Origin: Ailurus styani
Taxonomy: Eukaryota; Chordata; Mammalia; Carnivora; Ailuridae
Assembly: GCA_002007465.1 (NCBI GenBank)
Contig: LNAC01000001.1
Coordinates: 10,379,548-10,443,547 of the forward strand
Length of the DNA stretch: 64,000 nucleotides
Direction of reading: 5' to 3'
Shown here in pieces: positions 1-11,878 of this stretch (position 1 is the first letter of the stretch; every line of letters starts with the position of its first letter). The position numbers and the translations under genes were made by a program. Below the pieces are notes generated by a model. That model made no database searches and was not told the DNA's origin. It was given only the letters and a program-made list of their open reading frames with translations.

Positions 1-164
1 TTCCGACGACTTTGGAAAATGAGGTCATCATTCACCAACAAGCAGGTGTCTGACTGTTCCAAATGACCGGCACAGGGAGGGAGCAGCCGGCACCGGAGGT
101 CACACGACAGTGGGTTTTGCGGTGACTGTCGCTGCATGGAAAGCTCTTACCAGTCAACTTCCCG

Positions 165-430
165 GCCGCAGCTGAGGAAGGCATGGGCCTGCAGGATGCA
201 CGAAAGGAACTGAGCAGACTTGCACAAAATCACTTTGTGCTGAGGTTCACACGGCTCCCCGTCGTTGGCCAAAGCCCTTCAGTGGCGCCTTCTTTCCTGG
301 GGCGCGCAGCCAGCTCCTTTGCCGTGGACGCGAGCCCCGTGCCCGTGCTGCTCCGAATCCCGCCCCAGACACACTGACGGGGGCTCAGTACACAGGGGCT
401 CTCAGGTCGCCTTTCGGTTCTGCGGACAAC
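165..430. promoter_or_regulatory. CpG-rich patch
   Basis: By eye there are about 20 CpG dinucleotides in roughly 260 bases, concentrated between 245 and 400, in an otherwise CpG-poor intronic setting. No coding match was recognised on either strand, and the open frames crossing it resemble nothing known to me. It may be a small intragenic CpG island, part of a regulatory element, or GC-rich sequence near the downstream exons. No promoter motif was identified. Confidence 0.3.
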
Positions 431-1324
431 CTGCCTAGCTGTACGCAGAGGCTTCCTTTGCATCTCTAGCAACTACCTTGATAAATTATGCTACTCGCTT
501 AGCGAATGGACTGTTAATTCTCTTCTTGGGCTTTTGCCACATCTAGTGAGCAACACAATGGAGGAAACAGCATAATGACTTTCAACTCCACCGTCTAAGG
601 TCAGGCTGTGACTCCAGCAGTCTGCATCTGGGCCCACGCCTGTGGACGCACAGACACACCTCCCTCTGGGTGTCCCCACCTCTGTGACCTCTCTAGGTGT
701 GGGTTAACCGATGTTCTTGCAAACGAACCTCCAGCGGGCCTCCCCACCTCCAAGTTCAAGGCTGGCAGGCCAAGGCGCCATGCTGGGCCACGTCCAATAC
801 CCAGCTCAAGAGAGGCTCTCTGAAGCACACACTGGTTTTCGAGAATAATTCAAAAATGGCACATCACCATTCTTAAATGCTGACCATAATCAGGGAATGA
901 TTTTTTTTTTTGATGTTTTACTTTTCCTTTCAAAAACTGTAAGACACTGGGTTTCTGAAGCATATAGATCTACACTTGGGATCAAATTAATACTGTAGGT
1001 GTAAACATAAGAAGCAACACAAAAGGAACATGTTGACTGAATTTATCACACAGCTCTCACAGCAAAACACATGCCAGGAAAGAAATCACTCAAAACGTAA
1101 TCATCAGACGCGTCCCTTTTGATAGAGAAATAAACCTGGGGGATCCTTTCGCAGCCTGCTGTCACGCTGCCTTAGGAACAAACACATTCAAATGGACACC
1201 TGGGGTAGGGACAGGGGACTCTCTCTTGTTCTCTCATCTGCCACTGGGGACAGAGACCAGACTTCCCCGATCTTCCCCGGAATCCGACTTCAAGGGCGAA
1301 TGGCAATAAATGATCTCACTTCAT

Positions 1325-1465
1325 TCCCCCAGCACCTTGTAAGGTAGGAACTGGGACTCTGTTTACAGATAAGTAAACTGAGACACACAGTCATGAAGGG
1401 ACCTGTGCGAGACTGCATCACTGCGGTGATAGGAGCCAGGCCAAACTCAGGTCTGTCCGAGTCTG
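1325..1465 (-). repeat. MIR SINE relic
   Basis: Reads as the reverse complement of MIR. 'gtaaggtaggaactgggac' is followed by 'tttacagataagtaaactg' and then by the degenerate region that in MIR corresponds to the tRNA-related half. It is diverged and has no target-site duplication. Confidence 0.6.
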
Positions 1466-2713
1466 AAAATCACTCTTCTCTCTCTACCAGTCAACACAAA
1501 AATGCTAGACACAGAAGTATTTACCTATGTGGAGCAATCTAATGATTACAAAAACAAAGAGACCATTTTTCCCGCCAGGCTAGCTCTTAACATGGCACTC
1601 TTTTGACATCCAGCAATATGTAGTTAATGAACATATGGACAAAGAAGAAATAAATGAATGCTCATGGTGCTCAGAGCGGGAATCCAAAAGTCATAAAATG
1701 ATCTGCAAACACTGGCCCCCTTCCCCACCACCGACGGGCTCCCGGCCCTCTCCTCCACAGGCACTGTGATGAGGAATGGGTGAGTTCAGGGTCTTTGCGG
1801 TAAGAAATGTTCTCACCCCCTCTTCTCTGATCTTGCCCCACCCTTCCCTTAGATCACCTGTCCCAGATGCCTCTGGTTATGTAAGAGACACCACTTGAAC
1901 TACCAGGTATGATATATTTTCCCTACTGGCATATGTCAGGAGGGTAATGAAATGGCCATTTGTTTCATGGCCAATGCTGCCCATCAGGGCTAAGAAGAAT
2001 GGCTGCTGGGGATGCTCCCGGCCCCAGAGTGCCCTGCCGGCAAGCGTAGGCTGCGCTCTGCTCTCTACACCCCTGCACCTGGTGTTGCACCTGCTGAAAG
2101 AGATCCGTTCTCCTGAGTGGCACAAGGACCCTGTGGGCTCACAGAGGCCCTGGCCTGTGAATTCCACCACAACAGGAACTGGGCCTGTCCTACCCCCCAC
2201 CAACCATCTCTTCCCACACCGCGCACAGGCCTGGCATGGACTCAGTGTCCGATCAAAGTGTGGGGACTAAATGATTCACTAAAGAAATGAGTGAATACTT
2301 TCTAAAGCATTTAAGGTGTGGTGACAAAGTCCCTATTGTGAATGGTATGGTGGCACTGCCACCCATCACAGCAGCCACGAGAGCAGGTTCAAAAGCAGGG
2401 GGAGACAAGCCCTGGGGGGAGCCGCACGGAGCCGCGGGAAGGAACGGGGAGGAACGGGCGGCTAATCGTGAGGCTTCCCCGCTCTGGCCAGAGTCAGCAA
2501 ATGCCTGTCACTTTCCTTTTCCAGAAGGAAACAAATGGAAGCTTGTTTTATTTGTAAAGTGTGGTAAATAATACCCAGGCAAAATATTCGAACATTTGAC
2601 CAAAAGGCTGTATTAGTAAAGGAGAAAAATATGATCCATATTTTTTACAAGGTTACTAATCACCATGGGATGTGAAGAGGCTCGGGTGGAGGCTCTCAAG
2701 AATATTTCCTTTT

Positions 2714-2904
2714 GGGGCGCCGGGGTGGCTCGGTCGGTTAAGCATCCGCCTTTGGCTCAGGCCATGATCTCAAGGTCCTGGGATCGAGCCCCACAGCGGG
2801 CTCCCTGCTCAGCGGGGAGTCTGCTTCTTCCTCCCCTTCTGCCTGCCACTCCCCTTACTTGTGCTCTCTTTCTCTCACTCTATCAAATAAATAAAATCTT
2901 AAAG
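2714..2904 (+). mobile_element. CanSINE 1
   Basis: tRNA-Lys-derived carnivore SINE. The head 'ggggcgccggggtggctcgg' is followed by a B-box-like 'ggatcgagcccc', a CT-rich stretch and the tail 'caaataaataaaatctt'. Diverged flanking duplications are visible (about 2698-2713, aagaatatttcctttt; about 2901-2917, aagaacattccctcttt). It is antisense to PLPP4. A CT-rich low-complexity stretch follows to 2954. Confidence 0.9.
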
Positions 2905-2910
2905 AACATT

Positions 2911-2954
2911 CCCTCTTTCTTTCCTTCCTTCCTTCTCTCCTTCCTTTCTTCTTG
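2911..2954. repeat. CTTT/CCTT low-complexity tract
   Basis: Imperfect pyrimidine tract of ctttcctt-type units immediately after CanSINE 1, on the non-gene strand. The PLPP4 transcript would be purine-rich here. Confidence 0.7.
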
Positions 2955-3714
2955 ATGAAATATTGCAGAGCTCCTCACAACTCAAAAAACTAACGGAAGT
3001 AATCCTAAGGAAAAGAACAAGCAGTAGCTTGAAACCAAGCCCACTTATTGGTAGAAATAGGCACAAAGAGGCTTCCAAAAAACTTTCAACCTCTGAATAC
3101 CTGCTTATGAAAAAAAGAAAGACTCGTGAGTGTCAAAGCTCTGGACTAAAGAAGCTAGCTTGTCTCCCTGCTCAACACACACCCAAGTCCCCAGGTCCCA
3201 CTCAGGCTTCCAGACACAAGTGGTCTTTCCAGTCATTGGCAAGATTCCCAGCTCTGCTGGAGGAGGTGGACAGGGGCACAGCATTCATAAAGCCCTGACT
3301 ACAAGCCTGGCACATGCAAGGTGCTTCCCCATATTTAGCCCGTTCAATCTCACAAGGATTTCTCTGGCAGAGAAATTGAACCCTCTAGTTAAGCTGATGA
3401 CACCCAGAAAGAAATACAGAGCTTCATAAATCAAAGTAAGCTATGCCACCCTATCCTACCCATACCCCTTCATGTTCTAAGAGTAAAGGGGGAAAACTGA
3501 GTGGTCTAGGGTCTGACGCTACACTGCACAGCTGAGGGGAAGGACAGCTGAGCACATTACCTTACAGCTCAGGTCTCTCTCACTCTAAACAAAGGAAAAG
3601 TGTGGGGTATTCTGGGAACTCAGCATCGATGATGAATTTGGGGTCCTGCTCACACATCTGTAGCATATATGTAGCTTCAGTTAAAGCTGTATTCGGTTAA
3701 GACCACAGATCGAT

Positions 3715-3860
3715 TAGTTCAATAAATATTTGGGACACCTGTGCTGAGCCATTCACTGGGCTGGGCCCCGGGAACACATCAGTGCTGGAGAGGTACTCCA
3801 AGGTTCCTGCCCTCGTGAAGCAGGAGCAGAGCAAAACAAGCAAACCACCAGGATGATCAC
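3715..3860 (-). repeat. L2 LINE 3'-end relic
   Basis: Reverse complement of the L2 3' end. The series 'ttcaataaatatttgggac', a degenerate 'ctgtgctgagccattcactgggctgggc', and 'gttcctgccctcgtgaag' follows the known order of that consensus. Short and diverged. Confidence 0.55.
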
Positions 3861-3959
3861 AGACACAACTAAGTGCTACCACAAAAAACAATGGCTGGAG
3901 CATCTGGAATGTTCGGGATGGCCGCACAGAGGCTGAAACTCAAGGAAGTCGTAGGACGT

Positions 3960-4260
3960 AGCCAAGGCAATGTCTTAGTTTGGATTCCCTCAGAATGAGA
4001 CCCTGAGGTGGATTCAAGCACAAACCGTCTGCTAGGGAGATGATTCGAGAAAATACCAGTGGGGAAGTCAGACCCACATGGGAAGGAAGCCAAAGAGGCA
4101 TGATATCAAACATGTTAGCGCTCTGGGAGGCAGGAGTCCACCCCCGCTGGGGCTCTAGGAGACGGGGTAAAATCCAGCCTTTGGCCTTTGGTCCACCGAC
4201 AGGGCGAGGGAGCCGGGATAGTTTTACACCAGCCCATGAGTCAGAGACTGAGGGCTGCTA
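3960..4260. repeat. Unclassified interspersed-repeat-like sequence
   Basis: The run 'ccctcagaatgagaccctgag ... attcaagcacaaaccgtctgctagggagatgattc ... cgctggggctctagg' recalls a mammalian interspersed repeat I cannot name with confidence. The call is from memory only. Confidence 0.3.
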
Positions 4261-4344
4261 GCGGGGCCGGGCGCGCGTTCATTCCCCGCACACTCAGTCG
4301 GCTAGCGGGGGCCGGCAGCTGGAAACCGGGTGGGTACGTGTGAC
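4257..4344. repeat. Two-copy 44-bp CpG-rich direct repeat
   Basis: 'gctagcggggccgg' begins at 4257 and 'gctagcgggggccgg' begins at 4301, a period of 44 bases. The stretch from 4257 to 4345 holds about a dozen CpGs. It may be a young minisatellite with two copies. Confidence 0.6.
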
Positions 4345-4473
4345 ACAGTGAGTGCCGGAGGAGGAGGGTGGGCAGGCTTCTGACAGGGTTTGAGGAGTGA
4401 GAGCAAGGCAAGTGCAAATGCCCAGAAAGGAAAGAATGTCTCAGAGGGAGGGCGCTGTCAAAAGTTGGGCTCT

Positions 4474-4690
4474 GGGGGCGCCTGGGGGGCTCAGCTGGTT
4501 GAGCGTTTGACTCTTGATTTTGGCTCAGGTCATGATCTCAGGGTTGTGAGATGGAGCCCAGCATCCGGCTCCACGTTCAGTGGGGAGTTTGCTTGAGAGT
4601 CCTTCTCTCCCTCTGCCCCTCCCCCGATTCATGCTCGCTCTCGCTCTCGCTCTCTCTCTCTCAAAAATAAATAAATCTTTAAAAAAATTA
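4474..4690 (+). mobile_element. CanSINE 2
   Basis: Head 'gggggcgcctggggggctcag', the variant inner text 'gttgagcgtttgactcttg' typical of an older CanSINE subfamily, a long CT microsatellite, and an A-rich tail. Imperfect duplications flank it (about 4460-4474 aaaagttgggctctg; about 4691-4704 aaaagctggctctg). It has inserted at the 5' edge of a MIR element. Antisense to PLPP4. Confidence 0.9.
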
Positions 4691-4694
4691 AAAA

Positions 4695-4925
4695 GCTGGC
4701 TCTGAAGTCAGACACTCTGGGTATAAATGCCAGCCCTGCGACATGCTGGCTGCATGGTGTGGAGGCCATTTTCCCCCTCAGCCTCAGTTCCCTCATCTGG
4801 ACAAGAGGACTAACAAGAGTGCTGACCTCATAGGTATGTTGTGGGGATTCAACGGGGTAAGTCCTTTAAAGCTGTTAATGTAGACCCTGACACATTTGCT
4901 GTGTTCCATAAATGATGGCTGTTTG
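4695..4925 (+). repeat. MIR SINE, nearly full length
   Basis: Well-preserved order of MIR landmarks: 'ggctctgaagtcagacactctgggt', 'tcagcctcagttccctcatctgg', 'cctcataggtatgttgtgggg', and a final 'tgttccataaatgatgg'. The CanSINE inserted at its left border. Confidence 0.8.
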
Positions 4926-6059
4926 CAAGGCCATCAAAAGCACAGAGCGGCTGAAACACAGGAAGCGAGGTTGGGTGGGGGCTGTGGGACATGAGGTTGA
5001 AGAGGCAGCGGGAAGCAGAGCGTCATCTGGAGCTGGATTACCCTTTGGGTGCATGGGAAGCCACTGAAGAGTTTTAAGCCCTGGGGTGTCCTGATATCAT
5101 CATTCCAGAATGTCATACTCTTCAAAGGTTTGAAATGCTTTTTCTGCTTCCAGATCCCCAGAGCTGAATCCACTCCTGGCATAGAAGGAAGGTGCTATTT
5201 AGCACTAATTAGCAGACTCCAGAGACTGATGGGAGCAAAGAAGCGCTGGTTTGAATCATCTGAAGACTGCACAGACTTGGCTGTAGAATGATCTGTTTCA
5301 TTTTCCTTCGGCAGACTTCACTTCTTAATTAAGTTGGCTTCAGCTAACATTCAAATGACTTTGCATTTCCCAAGAAGATGCCAACAGAGGTAGGACAGGC
5401 AGCCCCCAGACCTACCGGGAGATATAGGAAGCAAGTCTGGAATGAAAAGTTTGTTGTGGAGACCCCCTTGGGACTAACTTAGGTACTTTTATGAGTTCTA
5501 CCCAAAAGGGAAAAGAAGACACACTGATGGTAAGGATATGCATGCTAGATGTGAATCTGAGAAGACACAAAGAAAAAGGCTGGTGGTTCTGAACCCAAAA
5601 GGTAATGTTTCTACGGCAGGGCCCCATCTGAGGAAGGGTATCCCCTCGGAAACGGGACAATTTCCAGAGAAGGGGATTATGGGACAGTGTTGGCTCATGA
5701 TCAATTGGTTGATTGATTTCTTCCCTTTTTTCTTTCTTTCCCTTTGTCTCTTTCCATCCATACAGACATATCCCAAAAGATATCCATTACAGAGGACATG
5801 TGATAATTTGAATTTCTATTTTTGGAACACGGTTACCATCTTGAATGGTCTCTGGGCCCATATTAAGAAGACTGTGTTAAGAGTCAATGGTTTGATATAA
5901 AGATAAAAGGAGCCCACACAAAAGAGGTGTCTACTGAACAATCATAAAGGTATAATTCAAGTCTATTCCATCTCCAAGGGCTGAGAACAAGATACCAATT
6001 ATAAAGTTTTTTTCACAATCGATGGACCCAAGAGCCCTGTACCCACAAGAAGTCATTAC

Positions 6060-7230
6060 ATAATATGGGAAAAGGTAGGATGAGGAAGGGAGGACATTTC
6101 CTAATGATAAAAGAGTCAAAATACCAAGAATACATAACAATCGTAAATGTGTATATGCCTATAAACAGACCTCTAAAGTATATGAAGCCAAATCCATTAA
6201 AACTAAAAGAAGAAACAGATGAATCTGTAGTCCTGGTTGAAGAGCATCACACCCTACTCTAAGTAATTGACCAAACACTGACACACCCAACAAGTGACAC
6301 GCCCAACATTTTCAGGTGTGCATAGAAACTTCCTTGAGATAAAGTATTCAGTAGGGAATAAAACAAATCTCAATAAATTTCAAAATACTTGACATGTTTT
6401 CTGTTCACAATAAAACAAAGTTAAAGATTCAAAACATTAAGATTAAGCTAGAAAAATCATTTGGAAAGTGAAAAACTCGTTTCTAAATAAGAAGGTCAAA
6501 GACAGAGTCAAAGATCAAAGAACCAAAAACAAGGGTAGTTAGAAAACATTTTGAACAAAACAACTAACGCAGGGTTTAAAGGAAATCTATAGCTGTAAAT
6601 GCTTACGTTAGAAAGGAAAAGTCTTAAACAACTATGATTTAAATTTCCAACTCAGGAAACTAGAAAATTATGAGCAAATTAAACAAAAATTTAAAATAAG
6701 GAAATAATACGAATAAGAGCCCAAATCAATGATGGAAAAAAGAGACAAAAATCGAGAAAATAAACAAACACAAAAGTTGGTTCTTCGGAAGGATTAGTAA
6801 AATTGATAAACCCCAAGTAAAATCAATCAAGAAAAAAGTAGAGAAAATACAAATTACTATAACAGAAATGGAAGAGGGTTGTCAGCACTACTCTTACAGA
6901 CATCAAAAAAGTCAAGAGCAGGGCGCCTGGGTGGCTCAGTGGGTTGAGCCTCTGCCTTCGGCTCAGGTCGTGATCTCGGGGTCCTGGGATCAAGCCCTGC
7001 ATCAGGCTGCCTGCTCAGCAGGGAGCCTGCTCCCTCCTCTCTCTGCCTGCCTCTCTGCCTACTTGTAGTCTCTCTCTCTCTCTCTCTGTCGAATAGATGA
7101 ATAAAATCTTTAAAAAAAAAGTCAAGGGCAGATTATTATAAACAACTTTATCGTAATACATCCAACAACCTAGATGAAAGGCACAAATTCCCTAAAAATA
7201 TGAACTATCAAAACTGACATAAGGTAATCC
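6060..7230 (+). mobile_element. Ancient L1 ORF2 fragment (decayed)
   Basis: Decayed LINE-1 text in plus orientation: 'ggaggacatttcctaatgat', 'caatcgtaaatgtgtatatgcc', then 'aaaagttggttcttcggaagg' and 'gataaaccccaagtaaaatc'. These correspond to the start of the reverse-transcriptase part of ORF2. Many stops and frame breaks make it non-coding. CanSINE 3 sits inside it. Confidence 0.7.
6921..7120 (+). mobile_element. CanSINE 3 (inside old L1)
   Basis: Canonical head 'gggcgcctgggtggctcag', 'ctcaggtcgtgatctcgggg', a (CT)n stretch and a poly(A) tail. Duplications 'aaaaaagtcaagagca' (6905-6920) and 'aaaaaaagtcaagggca' (about 7114-7130) differ by one base, suggesting modest age. Antisense to PLPP4. 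Confidence 0.93.
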
Positions 7231-7539
7231 CACTTCTAGGATGCTATGTGGACCCACTCCCAAGCGAAACAGAGGAAAGTTATTTAAAAAAAAAATTTTT
7301 TAACTCTCTGGATGGTCCCAAGAACACACAAAAAAATAAACATTTATTCAAGAAAATGCACTAAAACACAGTAAGAACAGTGACAATCTGTGGCATTTGA
7401 ACCTGACCCGTTCCCTCCTCCCTCACTAGAAGCCTAGTATGACGGAAAAGTCTGCTACAGGTGGGAACAGGGCCCCCTCCTCCTCTTCCTCCAGCAATAA
7501 AAAGAAAATTACTGATACTCATGACAACACGAAGAATTT

Positions 7540-7850
7540 CAAGACATATTGAGCAAAAGCTGCCAGACACGAAAAGGACATACTGTATGATTCTGATTAT
7601 ATGAAGTTCTAAAATAGGCAAAATGAATCAGAAGTTTAAAAACTAAAACAAAAACACAAAACCTGCAGCAGCCATCCTGAGGGAGAGGATTGACTGGAAA
7701 GGTACGTAAACGATCTTCCTTTCTGGGTTTATGGAAATACTCTATATTGACACAGGAACAGAGTTACATGATAGCTGCACTTGTCAGAACTGAATGGCAA
7801 TGACTTATGCACTGTAATGCAAATTTTACCTTAAATAACTAAAATAATTT
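7540..7850 (+). mobile_element. Ancient L1M 3'-UTR fragment
   Basis: 'cacgaaaaggacatactgtatgattc', 'atatgaagttctaaaataggc' and later 'gaaatactctatattgacac' with 'ttacatgatagctgcacttg' follow the order of an old L1 3' untranslated region. Probably the tail of the same insertion as the ORF2 piece at 6060-7230, with diverged sequence between. Confidence 0.6.
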
Positions 7851-8957
7851 TTTTACAAAGTATCATCAGTACTGAATGTGGTAGGAAATGAACAGAGAAA
7901 AGCAGGAAGCAAGGAGGGCAGGACGTCATAGCGGGGCCAGCGGGTTCAGTCGATTTGTTTTCTGTTACAGGTCTGAAATTTTGAGTCATAAACAGTGAAA
8001 AAAAAGAAAGAAAAAGGCATTTGGTTTATATCGAACCTTTCCTCTTACCCTGCTCTTTGTTTTTTTTAATAGAAATCACATAGTGAGTCAAATTTTTGAG
8101 GGAGAGTACTTTGAATTAATTAAAACGGTGCCCATTTCTCAACCTATCCTACTCGGTCACACGGGGACCTTGGAGAGGGGACGAATTTCACCCCTGAGTG
8201 ACCAACTTCTGCCGCATGTCTACCCAGTTCCCCGAGACGAGGGTTTCTCAGCCCGGACCCTACTGACCTCTGGGCCAAGCTAAGTAAGTCTGTGTCGTGG
8301 GGCCGTCCCGTGAGCTGCAGCATGTCTAGCAGCATGGGTGGCCTCTGTGTACTTGACGTTCTCGGTCTAACCCCCGACTTGTGCCAACTGCAACTTTCTT
8401 CAGACACGGCTAACTGTCCCCCGGCTGGCACGATGTCCAGTTGAGAACCACCGCCCCAAACCAGGCACCCTCAACCAGGACACCACTGCCCCCCACCAAG
8501 GGGCTGAAAACTGGCTCTTGGGGAGATGAAAAAGTCTTAGGGATCATCACTGCTGGTGGCCCCCCAAAAAGGGCCATGGTACATACACAGACAGTATACT
8601 GGTGGCATGAAAATGTCACCGCAGAAAGGAGCAATTGGTGGGGGAAATGTCTAAAACGTGGAGGAGTGATAATGGAAGAGAGATGAAGAAACTTCTCCCA
8701 TGAAGAGGTCCAGGAGTCTACTGACAGCAGTCATTCCCTCCCTGCATCCAGAGCCCCAGAGCAAGGCTTTCCGCTGCACCGGGGAGGCTTCCTCGGCTAG
8801 AGAAAGACGTGGCGGATAAAGCAAAGTCGCTTCCCAGAACCTCCGACATTGCCTTTGAAGCTTGAGATATAGGAGGATACAAATGCAGGAAAAAAGCCAA
8901 GAGGGGTTCTTGCCAGATCTGACGCTGTCCCTCGACATGCTGGAAGCTTTCTTTTTA

Positions 8958-9164
8958 AAATCTTTTTTTTTCCAAGATTTTATTTATTTATTTGTCAGAG
9001 AGAGAGGGAGGGAGCACAAGCTGACAGAGTGGCAGGCAGAGGCAGAGAGAGAAGCAGGCTCCCCGCTGAGCAAGGAGCCGGATGAGGGACTCGATCCCAG
9101 GACTGTGGGATCATGACCTGAGCCGAAAGCAGCCGTTTAACCAACTGAGCCACCCAGGTGTCCC
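8958..9164 (-). mobile_element. CanSINE 4
   Basis: Minus-oriented SINE: poly(T), 'aagattttatttatttattt', and at the right the inverted head 'gagccacccaggtgtccc'. Duplications 'tggaagctttctttttaa' (8941-8957) and 'tggaagctttcctttaag' (9165-9181). Same orientation as PLPP4. Confidence 0.93.
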
Positions 9165-9280
9165 TGGAAGCTTTCCTTTAAGTTCTAACAGAAACCACAC
9201 AAGTTGAGCTGACCTCAGACACGTGACCACCGGTCAGTCCTGGCCGGACCAAGGACCTCAGCAGTCATGCCATTTTATAG

Positions 9281-9471
9281 CTTTTTTTTTTTTTTTTTTT
9301 TTGACAGAGAAAGAGAGAGATCACAAGTAGGCAGAGAAGCAGGCAGAGGGAGAGGGGGAAGCAGGCTCCCCGCTGAGCAGAGAGCCTGATGCAGGGCTCG
9401 ATCCCAGGACCCTGAGATCATGACCTGAGCCAAAGGCAGAGGCTTTAACCCACTGAGCCACCCAGGCGCCC
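9281..9471 (-). mobile_element. CanSINE 5
   Basis: Minus-oriented, with a pure T-run of about 20, 'gagatcacaagtaggcagag' (mustelid-type tail text) and the inverted head 'gagccacccaggcgcccc'. Near-exact duplications 'cattttatag' at 9270-9280 and 9472-9481. It lies 117 bp from CanSINE 4 in the same orientation. The intact T-run and duplications suggest a young copy. Confidence 0.95.
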
Positions 9472-10024
9472 CATTTTATAGTATTTCTAAAAGAAGATGA
9501 AGGGGGCATTTTTCAATTTTCTCATTTACCAAAACCCACCCAGCAAAACCCCTGGATAGCAATTCCAATTAACTCAATGATGCAAAAGAAATGAATCTTA
9601 CAATTTCCTGTTTTCCTTTTCCTATGTCTTTATGCAAAAGCTTGCCTAACACTCAAAGAACCAGCTGGTTTATAATCCTGAATATTCATGCTTCATGGAG
9701 TCACACCTGGCCAGTTAGCAAACATGATATCCTGTGATCACTTCTCAATCTGTGCTTAAAATGCATTTAGATTTGTTCAGGGAAAGTCTCCCAGACGTTC
9801 AGCCTACTAAGACGCTTTAGTGGGCGTACTCCACTCTCAAGGACTCTGTCCTCAGAGTAACGCCGAGGGTGCTCAAGAACCTTCTGATGTGCGGTATCCC
9901 TGTAACTAAGGTATTAGAGCCTTTTGGTGGTGTTTCTGATTTTAAAATGTTAGGAGGAGGAAAAAACGACAGTGTGACAGCTAATTTTACGCATCATCGT
10001 GGATAGGTCCTGGTCCCCAGTTGT

Positions 10025-10434
10025 TCTGTCAACATCAGTCTAGATGTTGCTGGGAAGGTATTTTTAGATGTGATGAACATTGCCAATCACCTGACTTTAA
10101 GGGGCTCCCTCACACTCCCCAGTGTGGCTGGGCCTTGCCCAATCAGTTCAAGGCCTTCAGAGCAAAGACAGGTTTCCCAAATAAAATTCTACCTCAGAAG
10201 ACTGCAACATGGAGATCCTGCCTGACTTTCCAGCTTGCTGGCTGGCTCTGCCCATTTTGAACTCAAGACCACAACATTGCCCGTTACCTGAGCTTCCAGC
10301 CTGCGGGCTGACCCTACAAATTTCAGACTTGCCAGCCCCAAAACCATGCAAACCAATTCCTTAAAATAACTGCTCCCACTTCCTTCCTCTCCTCTGCCCC
10401 CCCCCACACACATGCATGCACACACACACACATG

Positions 10435-10481
<47 letters not shown>

Positions 10482-10515
10482 CATCGGTTCTGTTTCTCTG
10501 GAGAACCATGACTGA
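10025..10515. repeat. Unclassified old interspersed repeat with internal CA tract
   Basis: Text such as 'tggctgggccttgcccaatcag', 'cttccagcctgcgggctgacc' and the end 'ggttctgtttctctggagaac' recalls a common old mammalian repeat whose A/T-rich tail has become a CA microsatellite here. I cannot assign the family from memory. Confidence 0.4.
10405..10480. repeat. (CA)n microsatellite
   Basis: About 75 bases of CA repeats interrupted by 'tgcatg' units at the left. The pure stretch begins near 10438. Likely polymorphic in length. Confidence 0.97.
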
Positions 10516-11829
10516 TGCAAACAGGAACATACACACCTTCAATGGAGCTAGAAGCACCTCAAGTCCACACCACAATCAATGCCAATGAAAGCAGGTGGCA
10601 GAGAGGATAACTCCCAGAGAAGGCGAGTCTATAGCCTGCAGAGGGTGATGCTGATGGCAAGTCCCTTATTCACCAGCAAGGGCCTGCAAGGGCCTCCTCT
10701 GAGCTGGAGGCCCCGGGTACTGCAGGAGGCAAGGGGAAGGCAGGGGATGGAGATGAGAAACAGGTGGGAAGTCCCTATTATGAGCACTTAAACTCTCCAC
10801 CCCATCCGACAAACCAGGAAGGAAACTGCCATCTCCCTGATTCGTAAAGATAAAAGGTTTAACGATTTGAGGTTCTGCACTTAGGAAAAGCAGGCAAGTA
10901 GAGACCAGGGCTGACAACAAGACTGAGAAGTGAGGATGAAGGGTCAGTCTGTAAGGTAACGTATAAGAACCCCAGCCTCTCAGCCTGGCTTCCGAAATGC
11001 CAGGTTCAGGTACACCTGCGAAGAGCCTGGGGCGCCTCCTCTGGGGAAAGGAATAGCCTCAAAGAAAAGGCCAGATGCTAACACTCGGGGTCAACCACTG
11101 AAAACCCAACTCACTCCCCATTCATCCTTCAGTGAACCTTAATTAACGAGCTCTGCCCTGTTAGCTTTAGTGCTTCCAGCTTAAATAAGAATCCCAGTAA
11201 GGCACATCGCCATGGAACTTCAGATGGCCAGACATGGAGAGGAGATACTAAGAGGTTCCAGAGAGAGAAAGAAAAATAAAACCAAGGAAAGGAATGCTAC
11301 CAGGCTTTTCTCAAACACTCTCCAAATGAGAATCTTGAGCTGAAGTGATTTTCTACCTAGAATTCTGCACCTAGCTAAAGAATCGAAAAAAGACACTTCA
11401 AACCTAAGTATCTCAAAACATTGTAGCTCATACATCCTCTCCTGGGAAATAACAGGAGACAGTGCTTTTCCTCCCAAAGCTTTTCCTGCCCCCTGCTTGG
11501 ATTTCCTAGTCCCTGGTTCCAGACCACTGCGGTAATGCACCTGATATTCATCCTCGCCCTAAAGAGGACTTGGCCATGTCTGACCATCCTGTACCCTCCC
11601 GGAGTACCAACCCAACAATCAGTAGGTGCTCAAGAAGAATCTCATCATCAGAAAGTCATCATCAGACAGATACACCTTTTAAATCTTGTCTGCCATTTAA
11701 AGAGTGTATCCCACAAGCAATGGTTTTCCTATAAATGCCCCTTTTTAAACTATAAGGGAGTTGTTTAAAAATGAAACATCTTTGTGCACAATTAAAGTGC
11801 ACTGGTCTTGTTTTAGTAATGTTCTTTTT

Positions 11830-11878
11830 CAGACTTGAATGTTTTAGAACAGTTTGGGTTCACAGCAAAATTAAGAAG
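11830..11878 (-). mobile_element. Short antisense L1M fragment
   Basis: 'tttagaacagtttgggttcacagcaaaatt' matches the remembered reverse complement of an old L1 3' end. Too short for a firm call. Confidence 0.4.

Noticed and set aside
8960..9471. Array of regularly spaced repeats as a CRISPR-like or satellite structure
   Set aside because: The similarity is between two independent CanSINEs, each with its own target duplications. There is no short-repeat and spacer pattern anywhere in the window.
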